In this document: piece by piece, positions 36,101 to 45,100 of the stretch
How the letters are laid out: every line of letters starts with the position of its first letter
Position numbering within the stretch: position 1 is the first letter of the stretch
Source: Ligula intestinalis
Lineage: Eukaryota > Platyhelminthes > Cestoda > Diphyllobothriidea > Diphyllobothriidae
Assembly: GCA_036362985.1 (NCBI GenBank)
Contig: JAYGXS010000009.1
Location: 7,452,442-7,516,441 of the forward strand
DNA: 64,000 bases
Direction: 5' to 3'
The notes under the pieces: generated by a model
Told to the model about the DNA's origin: nothing
The model's database searches: none
What the model saw: the letters and a program-made list of their open reading frames with translations, nothing else
Program-made: the position numbers and the translations under genes

Positions 36101-39100
36101 GGCGACAGTTTTTCTCCTTAAATCTCTCAAATGGCATTCAAACGCCTAGACTTCTGAAAAATGCCTAAGGAGTTTTTTCACTGTCAGCCCTCAAATTTCT
36201 GGCAACGCCACTGTTCTGAAATGTTCTGCAGATCAAATGCATTGAAAAAACTGTATCAATAGGGAGTTCAAAGGTATTTACCTATATTTCCCTCAATAAA
36301 AACGTGACCTGACCGACAAGGCAGTCAGCTGAAGACATGGCTCAAAACCGTCAAATCGGATGTCGAACAGGTGGGCCTCGTAACCGTTTATGGCTTGCAA
36401 CATTGGAAAAACAATGGGTTAACATCTGTGAGGAGCTCGCTTCCGACCGCCGCCAATGGGCCGCCACTGTCTGTGACATCCGTGAAGCCGATTCAGCCGA
36501 CAACAGGAGCTAATCGGATCAAGTACAAGTAGAAGTCTTTGATGATGGCTTTGAGCGAGTATCCGAAACGCCAGGGTATTAAGGTTTCTGTTCCAGCGGT
36601 CGCGTGTTCTTCTGCTCCTGAATAAAGTGGTTCTTATAACCGTCAAAACCGTGAGAGGTAATTACAAATATACGTTTCTCAAAATAAACGCATTTCGGAA
36701 ATTTTTGGCCTAGAATGAAACCCATGGATTTTAGATGCGCCAGCATTTTGGTGGTGTGTTGATTAGCACCACAGACGCCGAATAAACTTAATTGGAGGAT
36801 TACGAGGGAACGAAGAAGAATGGAACGAAAAAGAAAAATAAGAAGGTTAAACAGAGGAAAAAACAGAGGAGGACGACGGGGAATGCTCACAAAATGTTAA
36901 GGTAAGTCACCTAGACTAACAGTCTACAGTTTAAGGAGAGAGGAAAGAAGCAAACATAATGACGAAGAGGAGGAAGAAGAAGAACAGGGAAAAGAAACAA
37001 AAGAAAGGAGGAAAAATAAAGAAGAAAAAGAAGAGGACGAGGAGGGGGGAACAGGAAAATAAAATAATTAGGACAAAGGAGGAGGAGGAGGAGGAGGAGA
37101 GAACGGGAGACATGTGCATAACATAGAGACGGCAAGAAAGTGCCACAGGAAAAAAAGCTCACTCAGACAGGGTCTTGACTCCCTCTGCTAAGGCCTGATT
37201 GAACTGGTAGTAGGGTTCGCCAGCAAGAGCCTGAGATCCACCAGACGTGAAGGGGATTATAAACTGTTTGCGGGTTCCCATTACGGCAGCAATAGAGCTG
37301 TCCTCGGAGGTGATTAAACGAGCCCGCATGAGCGCTTCCAGCCGACGCAATTTCACGTCCAGTGGGGTTCCCTGTTTCACATTGTTCACCACCGATGCAG
37401 TGAGACCCAAAACCTGTGCGTAACAAAAAACATGAGGGATATATACGAATACAAGGCACTCCATGAAGATGGATGTGTGAAGAGAACACCGTTTCGTCTG
37501 CCACCACAGAATGTGAGGGAGAAATGAGGAAGAATAACTACGGGGGCTGCGATGATGATGTGGTTTGGAATAAGCATCAGAAATAATGTATCACCTTCGG
37601 TCCCCGAGAATAGTCCGGTTGCCAGGGGCCGGGCGGGAAGGCGCGAAGGTGTTGGCAAATGTCCGTGAAATCCGAATTTGTGTCCGGATCCGCGTGGTGG
37701 CACTCATCAAAGATGAGCAAGCAGACATTGTTTAGGCTAACTTTCCGGTGATTGAGGACGTCGCGAAAGACACCAGCAGTCGCTACGAGCACCTTGTGCT
37801 TCTCCAGCTGACCACGCCAAACATTCTAACAACAGAATAGCGCCATACAGAAAAGCAAGGTAAGCTTGATGGTTTTTAAAACAGATGCGGTGCTAAGAAT
37901 CGGCAAAAGTTTACCCATAGCCTACACATTAGCATGATTGATGACAGTCGTACCTGTTTCGCGGACGTGAACTCTCGTTGGGTGTCTTACAAATCAGCCC
38001 GGATGAAACCTAGGACGTGCGTAAGCTCTTTTATTGGTAATTCTTTTATTATAGCATATTCCTTCGAACCACAGCAGTAAATTTGCTGTATTAGCTACAC
38101 ATAATTCTAATCTAGTTTACCTTAGAATCTAGCTGGCTGCAACTTCATTACTCAGCTTAGTTCACAAATGTACCTCTTTTTGCATATATATTCACATGAG
38201 AGTGGATGTAGACCGACCTCCCCTCCGACAGGAAGGAACAATGCACCGCGTGGCAGTGATTGCAAACAGACAATCACCCAGTAGGCGACACTCGACACAG
38301 ATACAACAGCAGGGAATATGGGCAGAGGTGTAAATTTAAAAAAAAACAAAAAAGTACATCCAAAATATTGCACTACGCCCACCTGGTCCCAGTTGTCAAT
38401 CCAAACGCCGGGTGCAACGGTACCATGAAAAATGCCAATTTCTTCTGGCCGAACAGGTAGCTGGGCTCTAAGGAACTCGGCGTGCTGATAGACCAGATGT
38501 ACTAAAAAACGAAGAATAAAAACATGCAACATGTTAACAGTTGATTGAGAGAATTCAGTACTCGTGATAATGACTACGATCATATTGACGGTGATGGTGG
38601 CATAAAAAAGGTAAAATATCACTTGAGAAAAACATGCTTTTAGAAGATAAAGGCACTGCCGACGTGGTGTCGGCATGAAGTCCACATGTGCTGTCGTGCA
38701 GGCGGCTGGGATCATCGGTGGCCTCCCTGTCTGTGACGTTGATCGAAAAAGTGTGCCCTAACAACCCCGAAATTAAGTCATCTATCCACTAGAGAGATAA
38801 TGAGCAAGCACAGAGTGCATACCACGAAAAACTTCCATTTCTGATTGATCTCGTACAGTGCAAGACTGATGGAACATACAGGACAGTTCCCCCGTCGATT
38901 TCGACGATGGGCACCACGCGCTCCGCAAGCCGCAACAGACACTGAGGCGAGCTGGGCAAGCAACACGAAAGCGACAGCAAGCAGGAGCAACGCAAAGAAC
39001 TAGCACGAGAGAAAACAGGAGTTTAGGCAGACTCGCGCAGAATCTACCCACTCGCTCGCCACTCCCACCTCCGTATCCGGTGTAAAGACAAAGGCAATAA

Positions 39101-42100
39101 GACCGGGGGTGAGGGAGGGTGTAGGTGGCTGGAGCGATAAAAAACTCAACACGCGCACACTTGACACAGCCATCTCGCTAGGTATGCTCCCGCGTGCGCG
39201 GGGGCGCCGTAAAGGCCGCATTAAAAGGGAGCCATTGCAGCCTGACTCTCAGTCCTCCCTCTCCTCCCATACGCACACACAAACACACGCGTACAAAAGG
39301 AGCAGCAACGTAGAGGGCCCGAGTTTTCCCGTGAGTTGGCAAACCCTCCAAGCCACGGCTTTTAGCGCACCGTGATAGATTCAGACGCATTCAGATTTAT
39401 TATAGTGAGGCAAGAATCGCGTCAAGGTCGACCTCACTCTCTCCCCCACCGCATAGTGGCCGCCTAGCTTTTCGGGCACCCGCAGTGGGGCCTGAAACCC
39501 AGTGGGAGCGCGATCGCAGTCACCAACAGGGAATCAGAAGTGAGAGGAAGTGCCAGCACCTTCCAGGCCGCAGGGACCGTGGTTGGCTGAAAACTGGCAT
39601 TGCATGTGCATACAGACCATTGGATCTCAGAAGGGTGAGAGCAGCCCTGCATGAAGCCTGGGCCAACACCCTCCTGAGATGGGTAACCAGTCAGTCAACG
39701 ACTGAAAGGCACTACCCATGCTCCGTCGTCGGTTTGCGTCCGTTGGCGGGGCTGAAAGGAGAGCAAGAAACAACTGGTGAACTTTGCAATTGTGGGCGTG
39801 CAGAAAAAAAAGGACGAAGAAGAAGAAGAAGAAATAGAAGAAGAGGAAGAAGGAGGGCAAAAGACGCAGTAGAAGAGTAGAAAAAGGGATAGGAAGAAGA
39901 GAGTGAAAGAGGGAGATAGGGAGAGGAGGCGAGGGGGGAACGCAGACAGGCCGAGAGAGAGGGGAGGAAATCAGGTATAGAAAAGAACAATGACAGCAAA
40001 ATCTCAGCTTACCTTGCAGCAGAGAACCTTCAGTAACTACTGAGGCTTTCGTTTGTGCTAAAGACAGAACTTTAGGCGCAGCTATTATGAGTGTGAGTGC
40101 GGTAATGAAGCGAGTAATATAAATACAATATGGTAGAAGTGCGGCAAAGAGAAGCAAAAAATAGAGTCAGTAAGCCCTGTGCTAATTAGACTGATGCGCC
40201 TAACGTAGAGGTGTGAAGTTGTTAATCTTTTCAGTGCACATGCACTCTAAGGGCGCTTCAGTACGATTTAGTCCAGGAGGCGTTACCCCCTGAACGAGGA
40301 AACCATGAGTCACTATGTTTAGCCTCCCTCCCCTCCCCCTATCTCATAAACCCATGGCGCGAACTATCGATGTAACTTCATTAAAATCGATTATCTGATT
40401 TCCCATGCCGTCGCATGAGAGGCGAGCTGTCGGCGACGTCCGACAGCGTGCTTATTCGCCTGGGATTTGAGAGCAAGCGGCTGCACTGAACGCGAGTATG
40501 CCAGTGCTATGTTGACGGCTCAGTTGAGTACGGAAAGAAGAAGAGTACCTCAGGAAAGGACACGGTACCCAGTACGGCTATTGCCAGGAGTCCGACACTA
40601 AGTTCGGTGACAACATATATGTCCTGTGAGGAGCGATACTGCCACTAAACCAAGCTTATTAATTCTAGACCGGAGCTATTATGGGGTAGTAAAAGGCAAG
40701 ACAGTATTCGACAAATTCAGCAAGAATGGCACTCACCTGTGTTCCCGACAAACTTGACGACGCAATCGTGACGCGAGGCGACTAGTGAGTGGGGCTGAGG
40801 CTGGTGGTGGGGATGTGTGAGGTACTGGGTGTGCCGACATCATGGTCAGTGCCGCTGTCGTGAATGCGCATGTGACCTAGTAGGCCCATGCGATGAGCGA
40901 ATGATCGGGGGCAGTGTGGGCGGTGAAGGCGACGGTCTCATCTATTTGGTGGTACTCCAGGCACTAGTTCACCAGTCTCTGTGCGATGGATTCGCATCTG
41001 ACCGACTAGGCCAATGCGTGCGGTGAATTTTCGATTGCAGTGAGGGCATATCAGGCCCTCAGAGCTGGTGGGGGGTTCAGATGTGGAAGTTGTTGCGGGC
41101 GGTAATGTATCGGAGGGAGTGGAAGAAGTTGTGGGTGAGTTGGAGTCGGTGGACGAGGGCAACGAGGCATCTCTCGGTGATTGCCGTCGAGGTGGAGGGT
41201 GGAGTAGGGTCTGGCGGAGTGTTTGGTGCACTCGACGTGGATGCTGTCGGAGGAGGGTTGCACGGCTTCCGGAGGTGACCGACCAAGCCAATGCGTACAC
41301 GAAAGGTGCGTTGACAACGCGGACACGTTGGAAGGGCTTGGGTGGTGGCAACGTGCGTCCGTGGATTGTGAGACTTGCGTGCCGTCCGTTTTGCCTTGGC
41401 GGTGGCGATCCGACTAGCTTCGTAGATTGCGGCGCCTGTTTTTACCGCTCTTCGCCACACAGATCGTTCCTGTGCTAGCTCCTCCCAGTTCGTCGTGTTG
41501 ATTTGGAGACGCTTCAGGGAATTCTTCAGGGTATCCTTGGATCGTCTCTTCTATCCTCCTTTGCGACGAGTGCCTACGGCGACATCACCATAGAACAGTC
41601 GCTTGGGTAGCCGTTCGTCGTTCATGCGCACCACGTGACCGCTCCAGCGCAGTTGTATCTGCCTGAGCATGGCCTGAATGCTGAGAACTCCCGTTCTCTC
41701 CAGGATTTCCGTGTCCGGAATCCTCTCCTGCCACTTCACCTTCAATATGCGGCGTAGGCAGCTGATGTGAAAGTGGTTCAGTTTCCGCGCTTGGCTAGCA
41801 TAGACAGTCCAAGTCTCGGCTCCGTACAAGAGTGTTGACAGCACAACAGCCTTGTACATCTTCAGTTTCGTTGACAGTTGAAGACCATGACGATTCCATA
41901 CGGAGGCTTGGGGTCGACCGAAGGCTTGACTGGCTTTGGGGATTTTACGGGCAATCTCGGCGTTTATTTTGGTGTTGCGGGAAAGCGTACTGTCGAGGTA
42001 AGTGAAGTTGTCCACGCTCTGCAGTACGGCTCCGTTGATGTTGATGCGTGCGGGGTTAAGGTCAGCACCTGGCGGCGGTTGAGGCATGACTACCGTTTTG

Positions 42101-45100
42101 TCCGTGTTGATGGTGAGGCCAAAGTTGGCGCAACCTGCTGTAAAGAGGTTCATGCTCCTTTGCATGTCTGCTTCGGTGGTGGTGTTGAGAGCGCAGTCGT
42201 CCGCAAACAGCAGATCATGAACTGTGGTTGTGGAGACGCGCGTGGGGGCCTGCATCCGACGAATGTTGAAGAGGTTTCCATCGGTTCTGTAGCTGAGGGG
42301 GATTCCGGGACGCTCGTCACGGTAGGCGTCCATCAGCATTGCAGAGAACAGGAGACTGAAGAGGGTGGGTGCGAGGACACAGCCCTGCTTCACTCCATTG
42401 GTCACTGCGAAGGCTTCAAACAGCGTTCCGTAGTCCGTGATGCGCGCCATCATCCCATCATGAAGTTGTCGAACCGTGTGGGTGAAGTATTCCGGACAGC
42501 CAAACTTCTGCATGACCTTCCAAAGTCCGGGCCGGTTCACCGTGTCGAAGGCTTTTGTCAGATCTACGAACGTAGTGTAGAGGTGGGTCCGCATCTCTTG
42601 ACATTTTTCCTGCAGCTGACGCGCGGCAAATATCATGTCAGTCGTGCCGCGTTGACGTAGAAAACCACACTGACTTTCAGGCAGAAGCCCTTGTTCCAGG
42701 TGGCTATTCAGACGATCGAGGAGAATGCGTGCGAAGATTTTTCCGGCAATATTCAGCAGTGAGATGCCGCGGTGGTTGTCACAGATCTGGCGATTCACCT
42801 TACGCTTGTAGAGGTGGACGATGGTGGCGTCCTTGAAATCCTGGGGAACTTGGCCCTGTCGCCACATCTCTTGGAACAGGGTGGTGAGGTGAGTTATGAG
42901 TTGGTGGCCACCATATTTGTAAATCTCCGCCGGGATGCCGTCGGACCCGGGTGCCTTCCCGCTGGACAGCTGCTGCACAGCCTTGATGGTCTCCTCAGGG
43001 GTAGGTGGGAGGTCGAGATCAGCATTAATTTCGACTTGGGGCAACCGCTCAATGGCAGCCTTAGAGGTGTTATAGGGCCGGTTGAGTACACTTTGGAAGT
43101 GCTCGGCCAACCGGCTCAGAAGTTGGGTCTTCACAGTGATGAGGGCGGTACCGTCCGCGCTGAGAAGCGGGGCTGTGCCCCTCGCTACGGGGCCGTAGAC
43201 TGCTTTGAGCGTAGAGAAGAAGTTCATCCATTCATTGCGATCCGCATAGCCTTGGATTTCCTCACCCTTACGAGCCATCCAAGCGTTCTGCATTTCCCGC
43301 AGCCGCTGCTGTACAAGATGGCGACTTTGGTAGTAGGCTGTTTTCGTGGCGTCGGTAGGGTAAGCGACATATTCGTTGCGGAGAAGATTCTTCTCAGAGA
43401 TGAGAGTACTGATGGCTGCATTGTTTTCATCGAACCAGTCTTGGTGTGGGCGGGGCGCGGGCCCAAGGATGCGTTTGGCAGTGGATTGAACAGCATCCCG
43501 TAGTTGACACCATCGAGTCTCCACAGAGGTGTTCTCTTCTGCGATTGGGAGGTTATCGAGCTGTTGGGTCAACTCGTTGCTGAAACGCAAACGGTTGGCA
43601 GGCAAGTGTAACAGAGCAGTATTCAACTTACCTGGGGGTCGCTTATCTTGAGGTCTCCTGCGTGGTTGAAGACGGATCCGCATCTTGGAGATGATGAGAC
43701 GATGATCGGTATCACCATCGGCACCCGGCATTGCCTTTGTCACCAGCACGTCCTGCTGGTCGCGTCGCCGCACGAGGACATAATCCAGGTGCCACTGACG
43801 AGACCTGGGGTGCATCCAGGTCGCCTCGTGCTGCAGCGGTTGGCTAAAGTAGGTGTTGGCCAGTATGAGGCGGTGCACCGCGCAGGTGCGAAGGAGGAGT
43901 AGGCCATTGTCGTTGAGTTTTCGGAGGCCGTGGGGTCCGAGCACTCCTATCCAGGCGGCGTGATCTGTGCCGACGCGGGTATTGAAGTCACCAAGGACTA
44001 TCAATTTGTCCGCCTTCGGCACAGAGGCAAGGAGGGCGTGCAGATCCTCGTAGAACTTGTTCTTTGTCTCGTCAGAGTTGGTCATCGGAGGAGCGTAGAC
44101 ACTAACGATGGTGGCGAATTTTCCACCCCAGAGAGGCAGGCGGAGACTCATCAGGCGTTCGTTGATACCCTGTGGCGTACAGGGTAGTCGTCCCACGATG
44201 TCTTTCCGGATGGCAAAGGCGACGCCGGTCTGGCGTCGCTCTGCCGTCGGTGTAGCCGGCACCCACCTCTTCTACATACATACATTCATTCATTCATACA
44301 TACATACATACATACATACATACATACATACATACATACATNNNNNNNNNNACATACATACATACATACATACATACATACATACATACATACATACACA
44401 CACCCGCTTACCGCAAAGCAACGTCGGCGAAAGTAATTATACACCCTGAAAGCAAAAGCCCCAATCTCCCACAACCGTCAACATGTTGCTAAATCGAGCA
44501 AACACACTGCTTCGGCGAAGACAGCTGCAGAGTCAATTCCACCATACCAAAAATGGTTACCCTAGGGAGTTTGTAATTCGATGAATGAAGCAATAGATAA
44601 AAAAGGGCTTAGATGGTTTCAATCAGGCGCTCAAATTGAATACAGGACGAATATTACCTTACAGTAGGAATATGTTTGAACACACGTTGAAAGATACTTG
44701 AAGCAATAAACGAATGACTTCTTTACGTACGCGGCTGCCACACCCCTATGATAGGGTTGGGTATACTGACAAGGACACTATATACAAGATCCCATACGAT
44801 GCCTTCAAGGCCCTTTACTGCCACCAAACACATATCTATCAGCATCAGCTGGCAGGTGAGACCATTTGTTTCAAATAACCAAGCACACGCCTGATACCGG
44901 GCATACCTTCAACTGTGACAAAGCTCGCATCCTCGGAGTCTGCTCCTCCAAAAACAAGGCCGAGTGTTCTGAAGCCATGCATCAATCGGTATATGTGTGC
45001 AGAATGGGATTATCAACAAAGATAAGGGAGACTGAAATGGCTACTTCCGTTGTATTAAACATCATCAACCAGTCTTACGCAATCCCAGGTGTGGACCACC

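Larger units (their letters stand above)
40791..44270 (-). mobile_element. RTE-type LINE with long open frame and zinc-finger tail, in Dicer intron 1
   Basis: The minus-strand element lies in Dicer sense orientation. Its 5' edge is a CATA microsatellite; the first part of the endonuclease is missing, so it is 5'-truncated or the gap hides the rest. The RT is open through 903 codons. Its tail carries three zinc-finger-like repeats. It is the least damaged coding element in the window, so likely a recent insertion. Confidence 0.85.

Noticed and set aside
36911..37162. Hydrophobic minus-strand frames (83 and 71 codons)
   Set aside because: Translations of the pyrimidine-rich tract; phenylalanine/serine/leucine low complexity.
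38778..39051. Candidate secreted cysteine-rich peptide (89-codon minus frame with hydrophobic start)
   Set aside because: Three overlapping frames are open here and none has a supported start, splice site or homologue; only the short EIDG reading is noted as a finding.
39627..40157. 176-codon minus-strand frame with long Phe/Leu runs
   Set aside because: Also produced by the purine-rich tract at 39.8-39.96 kb; no conserved motif.
41878..43503. Long plus-strand frames of 260 and 243 codons
   Set aside because: They lie antisense to the RTE endonuclease-RT frame and mirror its codons.
44271..44400. CRISPR-like array of short repeats
   Set aside because: Simple CATA microsatellite without spacers, in an animal genome.
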